This document shows positions 1 to 10,433 of a DNA stretch of 64,000 bases, piece by piece. This DNA is from Bradysia coprophila. Lineage: Eukaryota; Arthropoda; Insecta; Diptera; Sciaridae. How positions within the stretch are numbered: the stretch's first letter is position 1; every line of letters begins with the position of its first letter. Position numbers and translations under genes: made by a program. The notes under the pieces were generated by a model that saw only the letters and a program-made list of their open reading frames with translations, made no database searches and was not told the DNA's origin. Where the stretch lies: contig NC_050738.1 in the NCBI RefSeq assembly GCF_014529535.1, positions 13,160,062-13,224,061 on the forward strand, written 5' to 3'.

Positions 1-1314
1 AACATTAAAAATTCACAAATTTTTCGATATGAAATTTGTTGTTCATAAAATTCATAAAATGTTTTTAATACTTTCAAAATACAACATAAAACGCATAGTA
101 AGAACTCTCTGTATAATCCGAATTTATTAATACTCGAACAATATTATCAATTCTTAAAATTGGTACATCTTTTGGGAACACTTACATGCTCATTGCTCAT
201 ATATATATGGTTGTAAATTGAATCGAACGGATTTTTTTTTCTTCATTACTTTCATTGCGTAATGCTGTAATAATTGATAAAGTTCTACGATAAGAGAGTC
301 TAGTAAGTACACATGGAAGTGTTATGATTAAAATAAATTTTAGCTGACCCTGATGAACGAGCTTGTATCAAAATGAAGAATCGAAAGAAAACTCGCGGCT
401 ATAAGCGAAACAGATGAATACAACGACAGAGACATAGGGATTGCTGATGGGAATCAGAGTGATAAGATGTAGGAAAGGCTAATCATCTGCTATCGAAAAC
501 AACGACAAGAACAAGCGATAATCTCTGACTACTATTCATTTATATAGCGAAATTTATGATAAAAGCATTGAAGTGATAGATTTCGTATGAAATATTTTCT
601 GGTAGACCACTTACTATTCAACGAAGTATCATCGATTTACGTGTTACAGTCATGTAAATATTGCTTTGCTCACACTCGTCAAAATAAAGTCCATCTAAAG
701 TTTAAATTGACTATTGTATCGAGGAGGTTTGAACATGATGTGTGTCGTCCAGTGAAAAAAAGAGGTCTATCCTGGGGTGGTGTATATTAAAAGTATCGTT
801 GCAAATTAACAGTTGCTGTTGTCGAGTAATTTTAAAAATCTCAATAACTGAAGTGAAATTGCTCAAAATCAAAAATCTCTATTCGATTTACCAAGAATAA
901 TTTGTATAAATGCATCTAACTTCATGACTGTTGCATATCTTATTTAATTAATATTTTTTGAAGAAGGCGCAAGTAATCCACTTTTTATGCATGCGAAAAT
1001 CCTGGTAAATCGTAAAACCGCTCTTCACCTTTTGCATACGTAAGAGAAAGAAACAATGTTATATTCGAATAAAAACGAGTGTCATGAAGATGTTACATTC
1101 ATCTTTATTTGAATTCCTTTCGGGTGAACATACATGAAATTCTTTATTTCCTTTTTCGCTCTTATTTTTTCTGATAAGCAGTAAACATTATGTCAAAATT
1201 AAATTAATTTGTATATCATCGCATGTCATGCAGGTGAAGGAGATAAAATTAAAATTTGACTGATTCGTTGAAATACGTGAGAGTACAAAACGGCGCGTAA
1301 ATTAAGTCATCTAG
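1..1314. other. Gene-free AT-rich stretch
   Basis: No reading frame with family signature or plausible splice structure. Positions ~483-552 weakly resemble the dispersed ~200-bp repeat seen at 14.35 kb (CATCTG-TATCGA-ACGAC block). Otherwise nothing supported. Confidence 0.5.
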
Positions 1315-1584
1315 AAAACGAGCCATCAGAACAGTCGGAGCGTTTGCTGCGACTGAGCCCCGTACAAACCCGTATATCTATTGCGTACGTGACCCTATTG
1401 CGTCTGTCACCCTACTTTGACCGTAAACCTATTGCGCCGGTTAATGTAGTTAAAGTAAAATTATTATGGAATGTGTACATCTTAGAAATTGCGCATAGCG
1501 CAATTACGAAGCCCCGTACGACGTTCCTTTCAAATGAAACAAAAATTTCAAATAGCCCTAAAATTTTAATTTATTGAGTATAAA

Positions 1585-2331
1585 TACACATAGGGCCCTA
1601 GTACCGGCCTTAGTCCGAGGACCCAAATTTATTTTTATTTTCAACTACATTCTATTCGGCCTTCGATTACCTTCTAAATTAAACAAAAATTAAGACAAAC
1701 GGATGAAATTTACGCGAGTTGTATGTAAAATACACATAGGGCCCTAGTACCAGCCTTAGTCCGAGGACCCAAATTTTTTTTTTTTTCAACTACATTCTAT
1801 TCGGCCTTTGATTACCCTCCAAATGAAACAAACAATACGAAAAACGGATGAAATTTGCTCGAGTTCTATGTAAAATACACATAGGGCCCTAGTAGCGGCC
1901 TTAGTCCGAGGATCCAAATTTATTTTTTTTCAACAACATTTTATTCGGCCTTTGATTACCTTCCAAATGAAACAAAAATTACGAAAAACGGATGAAATTT
2001 GCTCGAGTTATATGTAAAATACGCATAGGGCCCTAGTAGCGGCCTTAGTCCGAGGACCCAAATTTAATTTTTTTTTCAACAACATTCTATTCGGCCTTTG
2101 ATTACCTTCCAAATGACACAAAAATTACGAAAAACGAATGAAATTTACTTGAGTTCAATGTAAAATACACATAGGGCTCTAGTAGTGGCCTTAGTCCAAG
2201 GACCCAAATTTAATTTTTTTTTCAACAACATTCTATTCGGCTTTTGATTACCTTCCAAATGACACAAAAATTACGAAAAACGAATGAAATTTACTTGAGT
2301 TCTATGTAAAATACACATAGGGCCCTAGTAG
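1585..2331 (+). repeat. 145-bp tandem array inside family A copy 1
   Basis: Five full units plus a partial one start at 1585, 1731, 1876, 2020, 2166 and 2312. Each opens with TACACATAGGGCCCTAGTA and contains a T-run and an ATTCGGCCTT block. Spacing is 144-146 bp, so the array is a satellite-like expansion within the element. Confidence 0.9.
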
Positions 2332-2618
2332 CTTTTCACTTCTAAGGCCCTAACTCACGGTCCACTCACCCGATTTTAAAAAACTTTTTTTTCCTGGATT
2401 GGTATTGACAATACCTATCATTTGCCGTGTCATTTACATTTACATCGTTTATTTTGCCATAAATATCACCAAAAGACCTTAAATCACTTAGGTGGCCCTA
2501 ACTCACGAAGGGCCGACCCGAATATGCCCATCTTCGAACTTAGCCTCACTATTTTGACTATCTTTCAGGGAAAAAAAAATTTTTGAAATCGGATTTGATT
2601 TACTCAAGATATCGACGT

Positions 2619-2711
2619 GACGGACAGACGGACAGACGGACAGACGGACAGACGGACAGACGGACAGACGGACAGACGGACAGACGGACAGACGGACAGA
2701 CGGACAGACGG
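2619..2711 (+). repeat. (GACGGACA)n microsatellite
   Basis: About twelve nearly perfect 8-bp units. Shorter GACAGACA/GACGGACA runs occupy the same place in the other family A copies, so the run is part of the element and has expanded here. Confidence 0.95.
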
Positions 2712-2867
2712 CCCAAATTTTTATTGCGGATTCGTCATCTATGAACATAGGCAAACACTTTGCCCTTACCGTCTGCTTCGAATTCCATCAATTACACACG
2801 GCATCGTAATCCTATAAGCCCCTTCGTACTTCGTACGGGGCTAAAAAAGAAAAGATTCGAAAAGAGT

Positions 2868-3003
2868 AGGTAATATATATTATGCACGTGTTGCCAAGAT
2901 TGATATTTTGACGTGCAGGACATTATTGCCCTAGCCGAAGGCGTGGGCCATAATGCCTACACGTCAAAATAACAGTCTGGCAATAGGTGCATATCATATT
3001 TTA
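2868..3003. repeat. Palindromic MITE-like element
   Basis: Arms of ~55 bp (around 2876-2929 and 2943-2997) are imperfect inverted repeats containing ATTTTGACGTG and its complement, with a short loop near 2935. No target duplication was identified. Confidence 0.6.
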
Positions 3004-3682
3004 TCTGTCGAGAACAGATATATCGAGATAAACAAAAACTCCCTAGAGGGATAAGCTCAAGATTATCGTTCTAGACAGATAATATAAAATAATCAGACAA
3101 AGTTCATGGATGTGTGCTTAAAAATAAAAAATCCAGATAATTTGGAATTGGATTAGACGATATGGAGAAATCTAGCATTTCTTACTTATAAATTTTGTGG
3201 CTTTATTGACCGGGTCTATTCGACCCTAGTAGCTTCCATTAACAATGAACCTGATCAACCTGCAAAACGTATTTAAAAAAAATGAAGTAAAAGATTCGAA
3301 ATCAATCTTTTGAATTAAACTAGATAGAGGTAGACTCTATGTAATTAAATGAAGTACTAGATCCAACGGTAAAACCAAGAAGGCATCGCAATACGCGAGC
3401 GATGCGTGAAAAAAACTTGTTGCCTCGGAAATTAGTGTAGCAGATACACATCCATTTGAAATTCTTTATTGAAGACTCAAATCTTGATGGTTTCAATGTT
3501 TTATTACCAAATTTTATATGGAATAGATTGCAATACTTTTTCTTAAATTAAATTTGATTGAATCGGGATGTAGGTGGAATCTATTTAAACGATCTGTGAC
3601 ATAATAGATCACAGTGAGTTCAATTGTAGAAAGCATTTATGTAAAGTGTATTGTCAAACTTTCCAGAAAAGAAAACTTTTAC
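3004..3682. other. Spacer downstream of LRR gene
   Basis: Contains a small inverted repeat at ~3000-3090 (TTATCTGTC...GACAGATAA) and a fragment of dispersed repeat B (~3270-3320). No gene seen. Confidence 0.45.
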
Positions 3683-3689
3683 AATGAAG

Positions 3690-3893
3690 CACGGCAGAGT
3701 AAAAGTAACCCAGGCAGGAGCGCTTGTTTGACTAGGGACTTGAATAATCTAGTAGCCCTATGTTTTTTGCGAATTAAATTTTTCAACTTATGTCAGTGTT
3801 CATTTGAGTTCATTTTCATACAGTGCATTAGGTCCCTCATTTGACGTTTCAATAATGAACCGCTCCTGCCAGGTTTACTTTTACTCTGCCGTG
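3690..3893. mobile_element. CACGGCAGAG MITE, copy 1, in LRR gene
   Basis: 204-bp element with terminal inverted repeats CACGGCAGAGTAAAAGTAA / TTACTTTTACTCTGCCGTG and a 7-bp target duplication AATGAAG at 3683-3689 and 3894-3900. It is non-coding. Sister copies lie at 10232, 55170 and 55806. The insertion falls at the very end of the minus-strand LRR reading frame and supplies that frame's present stop codon. Superfamily unknown; 7-bp duplications are unusual (P elements give 7-8). Confidence 0.9.
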
Positions 3894-5973
3894 AATGAAG
3901 TCTTATTCAAATTGTTGTCCATTTCAATGTTAGTGTGCAAAGTATTTGTTGTGTTATATCTGATAAATCGAGGTACATCGTTCTTCACAAATGTATACCC
4001 TTTGTAAACACAAAATGCTACAATCAATGTGATAAGAATAACGTTCACATTTTTCATTAGATCCAAATCCGGATGCACTAATATGTTCTTGTTTAACTGT
4101 TCAGACTGCAGAGTTGCCATGTCTTTAACTAATTTTTCTAATTTCAATGCACAGTCAATTATCCTACGATTACTCTGAGCAATCTCAAACTTTAACTCGT
4201 TAATTTCTTGCATTTGAATGCGATTACTAATTTGTTGTTTTTCCAATGTAATGTTGTTGAGTTGAACGATTTGCATCCATATTTGATCGGTTATACCAGA
4301 CGAAACATTATTGTATTTCGTTAGTTCAATTTTCAATATTTTTGCATCAATCATGAGAATTTCATTGTTCGTTTTGTAATTTTGTTGTTCGATCGCACTG
4401 ATGTCTTCTGATAATTGTTTTACTTGTCGGATGATTGCATTCGTTGCGTTGTTATTTGTCGTCAGACTTGTAATCCATGAACAACATCATAGTATTGATA
4501 CACCCAATGCCGTTGAGATTTTGCTTATTGGTCACTTTGCTTCCATTATTAACCGTTGTCGAAATGTTGTCGCTGTTCAACTGTCTAATTACCTGCCCCA
4601 GAAAAGTACAATTGAAATTATTATCTCCGATACCGATGGTATGCAAGCCGGAAAATGTTTTTCTGAGTTCGATGTACGAGAATTCGGTAATATTGTTTCC
4701 ATCAATGTACAAGTATTGTAGGTCTCTTGCTGCAAGCAGTACCTCCATGTCAAAATTTCCCATTTGATTATACGAAATATCCAGGAATCGTAAATCTGTT
4801 TGATGGGAGAAAGCACCGTACTCCAATGTACCAATGTTTGCAGATTTTAAATGTAATTCAGTCAGCAGTGTTAGAGCTGCAAAGGAGCTCTGATTCAATT
4901 TTCCCAAATTGTTGTCGTTCAAATACAGCTTGGTCAATGGTCAATTGACTGAGCGAACTAACACAACCCAACTTAGACAGAGAATTGTTTGTGAGGCTAA
5001 CCAGTCTCAATTGACTACCTTCCTCATCACAGATCACATCTTCAATAATATTTTGATTAGCCCACAATTCTTTCACGCTGTTTGTCACGAAAATTTGTTT
5101 TAATCTGTTGCTGTTAACATAAAGCACTTCCGCATTGCAGTTCACGGCGTCCAGAGTGGTAAAGTTATTGTGCGATAGATCAAAAAATTGTGGGACAAAT
5201 TGGTGATCGAATAATTGTCCATCTATTGTACTGATATCGTTATGAGCCAGATTCAAGTAATTTAATTTAAAATTGTTGACAAAGAATCGTTCATATAGGT
5301 GCACGATGTGATTGAAGGACATGTCTAAATGGAATAAACTGCCAAGTGGTGCAAACACAATCGGAGTAACGTTATTGATGTTGTTGTTCGATAGATCCAA
5401 AAATTGTAATTTGTCCAAATTGAAAAATGCAGCGTCGTCAATTTCAGATACGACGCCATGACTCACATTTAGGTGTGTCAGTGAAGCTAGTGCACCGAAC
5501 AATTTTTTCGACAATCTAGAATATGATCCGACAGAAATGTTCAATGTTCCTAAATTGCTCAGTGAATGAGTAAATGAATGTCTTGTAATGTCGGCCAATC
5601 CACATCCAACGCAGCTCAGGTAGTTCAGATTTATGTAGTTAGATGAAATTGGCAGAATATCATCCATTGATGAATCTATTATCGTCAATCTATCAATGGT
5701 CGCGAACTGATGATTAGAACCAGTTTTGTATTGATTTGCGAGAACAATATTATTTATGTCTTTCGCTGTAACATTGACAATGGTACAATCACTTCCAATA
5801 TTGCTAACACACGAAAATGTTGTTTGGCCGTTGTTGTTTCGCCTGACACCAAAGTCACCAAATGAATAAATTGTTGTCTCCACTAGAGTACAACTGATTG
5901 TTAGTATACAAATAACTAAGATACTGATGCAATGCATCTTCGTACTGTTGGACTTATTCGTAATACGGAACAA
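3881..5973 (-). pseudogene. LRR-coiled-coil-transmembrane protein gene, frame-disrupted
   Basis: Reading leftward from 5973. It opens with a signal peptide (the second Met, MHCISILVICILTISC, is the likelier start). About a dozen leucine-rich repeats follow (LxxLxLxxNxI spacing, e.g. LQFLDLSNNNINNV and LNYLNLAHNDI), then a hydrophilic heptad region (residues such as QIWMQIVQLNNITLEKQQ), a membrane segment NVNVILITLIVAFCVYKG and a short basic tail. The N-terminal frame stays open to 4858. A 7-bp tandem duplication (TGGTCAA at 4931-4937 and 4938-4944) throws it out of frame; with one copy the protein would read SQLTKLYLNDNNL, a perfect LRR. A second frame change lies between 4452 and 4489. A MITE interrupts the end. 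LRR plus coiled coil recalls mosquito LRIM/APL1 immune proteins, but those lack this membrane anchor. Pseudogene, unfixed allele or assembly error cannot be told apart here. Confidence 0.6.
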
Positions 5974-6747
5974 CCTAAACTAAAAATCTGAACAAGTATG
6001 GACTTAAAAATGTAGAACTACAAATTATCAATGATGGATACGACGAATTGTCTTATTAAAAGTTTTTATCTCATTAAAAAAAATATTTATCAGTTTTAAG
6101 CATGGGAATACGAACGTCGCTTCAAACCGAAATTCAACATTTATAATTTGAAAGGGAATATGTTGTATAAACGATTGGATTGGGAAGGAAAGGAAGTGAG
6201 ACATTTTAATTGATCGAAGATGAATTTTGCATGACAAGAAGACATCACTGTAACGAAATTTTGGCATCGACAGTATCATTAAGAGTGATGACGCGAATTC
6301 TTTAGGTTATTACTTTAACTTTAAGATCGGTTTTCCGATTTGAATAAGTGACAACGTTGGATTCAGAAAATGTCTATCATATTTTTTGATTTATTTCTTG
6401 TTTCTGACGTAAAATGATTAAAAGTCCTTGGTTATTAAAACTCTATTTTAAGTCATAACGCAGGATAGAAGAAGAAGAATCGATCACGGAAAAACATTTA
6501 CCTCTCCAAAAAGTTACCATATTCATAACTCGCGAAGGTGTAGTTGCACCGACTGGTGCTGGTGCTTCAGCAGCCCATTAATGCACAATGTGTAAAAACA
6601 CTTCTATCTTGAGGTATTACTAAAGAACTGTTTTTAATTAATCGAAATCATTCTTTACTATTCAAAGACGAATCCGACGTACTTATTTAAATCGCATAAA
6701 CTTTATTCCCCAATCACCTGAAGAATTCGCGTTATAACCAATGCGTA
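5974..6747. other. Upstream region of LRR gene
   Basis: AT-rich, no coding signature. Any promoter of the LRR gene should lie just above 5973, but I see no clear core element. Confidence 0.4.
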
Positions 6748-7303
6748 AAGAATTCTTCGAAGCTTGTGTGGCAGGTGAAAGGTGAGCAAAAACCGAAAAA
6801 ATGCAATTTTCTTACAAAAATGTCTCCAGTTACACGAGCCGTACAGGGTCATGTGGGGTGTCATTAGAAAGGTAATCACATGTACTATTGAGCCGAATAG
6901 AACTTATTGGGTTTAAAATTCATCCACACCGAAATATGTGCAGTTAAAGTTTTCAACCGAAGACTTACGCTGTTCTTACAGAAATTTTCGAGATACACAA
7001 AACGTACATGGTCGTGTGGTAAAGGTAATTTTATGTGCTTTTGGGCCCAATAGTGACTTATGGGGTTAGGATGCATATGCGGTGAAATATGGGCAATTAA
7101 ACATTTCAACTTCTATTTCATCGTAGATGCATCCAAACCCCATAGGTCCCTATTTGGCCCAAAAGCACATAAAATTACCTTTCAAATGATACCCCACACG
7201 ACCATGTACGTTTTGTGTATCTCGAGAAATTTTTGTAAGAAAATTGCATTTTTTCTGTTTTTGCTCACCTTTCACCAGCCACACAAACTTCGAAGAGTTT
7301 TTT
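6748..7303. repeat. Composite fold-back element
   Basis: Outer arms (AAGAATTCTTCGAAG near 6750 and CTTCGAAGAGTT near 7290) are inverted, as are the flanking GTGAAAGGTGAGCAAAAAC / GTTTTTGCTCACCTTTCAC blocks. The left part holds a diverged direct duplication (6815-6960 and 6975-7110), and 7118-7260 is its inverted copy. Small open frames here are by-products of the repeats. Confidence 0.75.
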
Positions 7304-7379
7304 TGAAAGTGGTTTTGGCTTCTAGGATCGAATACCTTTCTGGGCACATATTAAAAAGTCCATGTTTTTCAAAATAATC

Positions 7380-7573
7380 CCTCTCTAGCAAACAAACTCT
7401 CGGATTAGCAAACAAACTCTCGGATCTATGTGTCAAATTCACACCTTATTTCTTTGTATTCTACAAACACTATTTTACATTTTGACTGACTACGCTGTAA
7501 TTTATATGTAAAGTCCAAATGCTACTTGATTCTTTCACCACCTTAATAAAAGTAATTTGTTTGCTAGAGAGAG
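7380..7573. mobile_element. Short MITE with CTCTCTAGCAAACAAA ends
   Basis: 194 bp bounded by CTCTCTAGCAAACAAA and its inverted copy at 7558-7573. A 20-bp direct repeat (AGCAAACAAACTCTCGGAT) follows the left end. No clear target duplication. Confidence 0.7.
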
Positions 7574-9404
7574 TATTGGTGTAGTAAATGCCATTTTTTA
7601 CCTATTGTATTGAGGTGTAATTAATGTTGAAAAAACTCTGTAAGAGAACGTATGATAAGTTTCTAGCATCAGATCTCATACAGTTTCTACCACAGAACTA
7701 TAATTAGCGTACATTCATTGTACTGTTGCCTAAAGACATTAGAATCAATAAAATAAATTAGTTTTAGCATAATGATCCAAAAGTTTAAACTGCGAACTTA
7801 TGAACTAACTGGCTGCCAAATTATTCTTTAAACCTACTGATATTCTATAAATGTATACGGTGTCAAATTCTACAATAAATTGTTAAATTCAAAATGCACA
7901 TCACATAGAGATAAAACTAACTTTCAGTTAAAGACTTCGATGGTGTTAAAACTGCTTCGCTATGCATCATAAGCATTGATGAGAAAAAAAAAATAAATAT
8001 TTTTTGAACGATACACGATCGTGCACAAAGAACAGATTCAGCATGTATGTACGACTGCAAATGAGGTCATACTATCGATGGTAATATCGAATATTGGTCG
8101 CAATTTTCCGAAAAGGATTTGAGCGTATCACTGAAGAAATTTCGAGTCTACATTTTATATATTGTATGGTCTCACAAAGTCATTAGCAATAACTAAGTGT
8201 AAGTACCAGCCAACTACATAACAAGTCGAAGTCAGTAGTCAAATACTTTTATTTTCGTAAACATACCAAGGTCAAAAATATAGTCTTTCTGAATTTTACG
8301 AGCTGAGGTTTAAATATTTTCATTTTTATTTCTATCAATTAGTTTCTGTGAAACTACTATCCTCAATGTGATGATGAAAAATTTATTATTTATGATGTGT
8401 GGTACTATTTACCAGTGAACATGCGAACATAATATGCTAAAGAAAGCAACGAAGAAAAAGAAAAAAAAAAACTTTAGATATGTCGTCTAGTCCCTCGATC
8501 TGTACCACAATAAATAAGATACTACTCAACAAGGTCATACATCATCATATTATAAATGTATCTACTCTTCACACATATCGCATACCAAAAGTATGATGTA
8601 AAAAAAAATTCGTGAATATTTTTGTCAATTGAAAATTAAATTAGTTTTTGCACATTCATCTATTCATCATATGGGTGAAAATAATTATTTTAACAAGATG
8701 TATCAAACTGTAACGGCTTTAATAATTAAAACCATTTAATATTATTAGGCATTATGTAAATCAAATCTATTCGACGTTATTTATTACAGCTCTCTGTGCG
8801 CTTTGGCGTATTTTGAATATCATAGTATTATATTGTAACGTCTGTGCGTCACGCATGTATGAATCTTTTTGGGTTGTTATGAAATGTAATACTAACAATC
8901 CAGTGATTTTGATTGTAATGTATGTAAAATGTTACTTACACATAAATTTATAATGTGATACGTACATTCCATACATATAGTCACTCCAGCAGAATTTAAA
9001 AAAAAAAGTAATGAGCAATTTAAAGTTAGTTCGGATTACTTAATACATTTGTAAATTTTATCGATCTTTGCGTGTTAGCAGTATGCTTCCGAATTTAACG
9101 AGATAATGAAATAAAAGCGAAGCGCTTAACCGCATTCAACGCGAATAATTTAGAAGAAAAAGACAAATCGTATGATGGAAGTATTTAGATGAGAGGAAAT
9201 TAATGCGTGCAAGAATAATTTAGTGTTAAATCGACGTTTATCCTCTTTGGTTCCTCTTGATTTCACTCCCTAACCATTTGAAATAGCATACGAAATGATA
9301 GAAAAATCAGAGGAATGGAGACGACCAGTAGTAACAGTTTAGTTACGAAAGTGGGATTTTTACGTGAGCAGAGCAGTAAGAAAGATTTTTTTTAATAAAA
9401 TTTA
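7574..9404. other. Gene-free stretch
   Basis: AT-rich sequence with several poly-A/T runs. No splice-connected coding segments, RNA genes or family repeats recognised. Confidence 0.45.
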
Positions 9405-9550
9405 ATAGTATTTTACAAAACTAGGGATAAAAAGATGAAAAGTAGATGTTTCGTGTGAATTTTTTGATCCGAGGCGAAGCCGAGGTTAACAAACACATGA
9501 AAACGTGACTTTTCGTTTTTATCACGAGTTTATGTAATGGATTTTACATA
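9405..9550. repeat. Family C palindromic repeat, copy 1
   Basis: Contains GATCCGAGGCGAAGCCGAG flanked by inverted TTTTACAAAACT-GGGATAAAAA / TTTTTATC-CGAGTTT arms ending at ATGGATTTTACAT. Closely matches 10078-10222. Confidence 0.7.
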
Positions 9551-10077
9551 CTGAGGGCTTCGAAAGAAGTGCTTGAAACATGAAAAGGACAGTTTTCGAC
9601 GCATGTAGCATGTAAAAATCTTTTCTTCTTTTGTTAAAATTTTCGATTTCAATAATAGTCTAATATAGCTTAAGATAAAAGGGTCGCTAGAATTGTACGC
9701 AAAACTTGTATCATTTTTTGAAGTCTTTACTGTCATAGCCTATTTTTGTAATTAAATTCTAAAGGATTCCCAGAACAAAATCTTGAATTTGTAAATAATT
9801 TTGTGGAATTTGTAAGAAATGAATTCTAAAAATAGGCTCTTTTTTGCATAAAACATGAAAATCTTATTTGGAACATTCAGTTCGAGAGCAAAATATTCGT
9901 ATATTTAAGTCCCCAAGATTGAACAAAACTATCTTCAAATTTTGTTGTGTAAAAAACGTAGTTTCTTACGATCTTAACAAAATCACGTGCTGACAGTTTA
10001 CAAAGAAGAATTAGAACCGCTTTCCGTACAACGCATTGTTTCGATATTGTAACGAGACGAATGCAAGATAGATCATA

Positions 10078-10222
10078 AAATAGTTATTTACATGACAAGT
10101 GATAAAAAGTTGAAAAGTCAAATTTTCGTGTTGATCCGAGGCGAAGCCGAGGTCAACAATCAAACGAAAACGTGGCTTTTCATTTTTATCCCGAGTTTTG
10201 TAATGGATTTTACATGCTTCTG
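10078..10222. repeat. Family C palindromic repeat, copy 2
   Basis: Second copy of the GATCCGAGGCGAAGCCGAG element in the same orientation as copy 1, with the same inverted TTTTTATC-CGAGTTT arms. It ends 9 bp before the MITE at 10232. Confidence 0.7.
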
Positions 10223-10231
10223 AAGCCTAAA

Positions 10232-10433
10232 CACGACAGAGTAAAGTTAACCAGGCAGGAGCGCTGATTTGACTAGGGACCTGAATAATCTAGTAGCCCT
10301 GTATTTTTTGCGAACAAAAATTTTCAATTTATGTCAGTGTTCATTTGAGTTCATTTTCATCCAGTGTATCAGGTCCCTTATTTGACGTTTCGAAAATGAA
10401 CCGCTCCTGCCTGGTTTATTTTACTCTGCCGTG
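10232..10433. mobile_element. CACGGCAGAG MITE, copy 2
   Basis: 202 bp, colinear with the copy at 3690. Ends are CACGACAGAG and CTCTGCCGTG. The flanks AGCCTAA(A) / AGCCTTA match at 6 of 7 positions, a decayed target duplication. Non-coding. Confidence 0.85.

Larger units (their letters stand above)
1315..2847 (+). repeat. Dispersed family A element, copy 1
   Basis: Begins AAAACGAGCC and shares ~230 bp of 5' sequence with copies at 19.37 and 25.74 kb, including the AGCCCCGTAC block. The last ~250 bp (from the 2.5-kb CTCACGAAGGGCCGACCC block through the GACGGACA run) match the same copies. It ends in a GCCCC-N-GGGGC hairpin followed by CTAAAAA. The middle is replaced by a 145-bp tandem array absent from the other copies. 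No coding capacity is seen. The class is uncertain: the terminal hairpin plus CTAA recalls Helitrons, but no 5' TC is visible; a short A-tail would also fit a SINE-like element. Confidence 0.7.

Noticed and set aside
2503-2817. Frames reading RTDGQTD / SVCPSVRL
   Set aside because: Translation of the GACGGACA microsatellite within a repeat element.
1315-2847. Firm Helitron assignment of family A
   Set aside because: The 3' hairpin and CTAA fit, but no 5' TC or AT-target insertion could be shown.
4452-4520. A 37-nt GT-AG intron explaining the second LRR frame change
   Set aside because: It would restore the frame, but 37 nt is below the size of functional dipteran introns.
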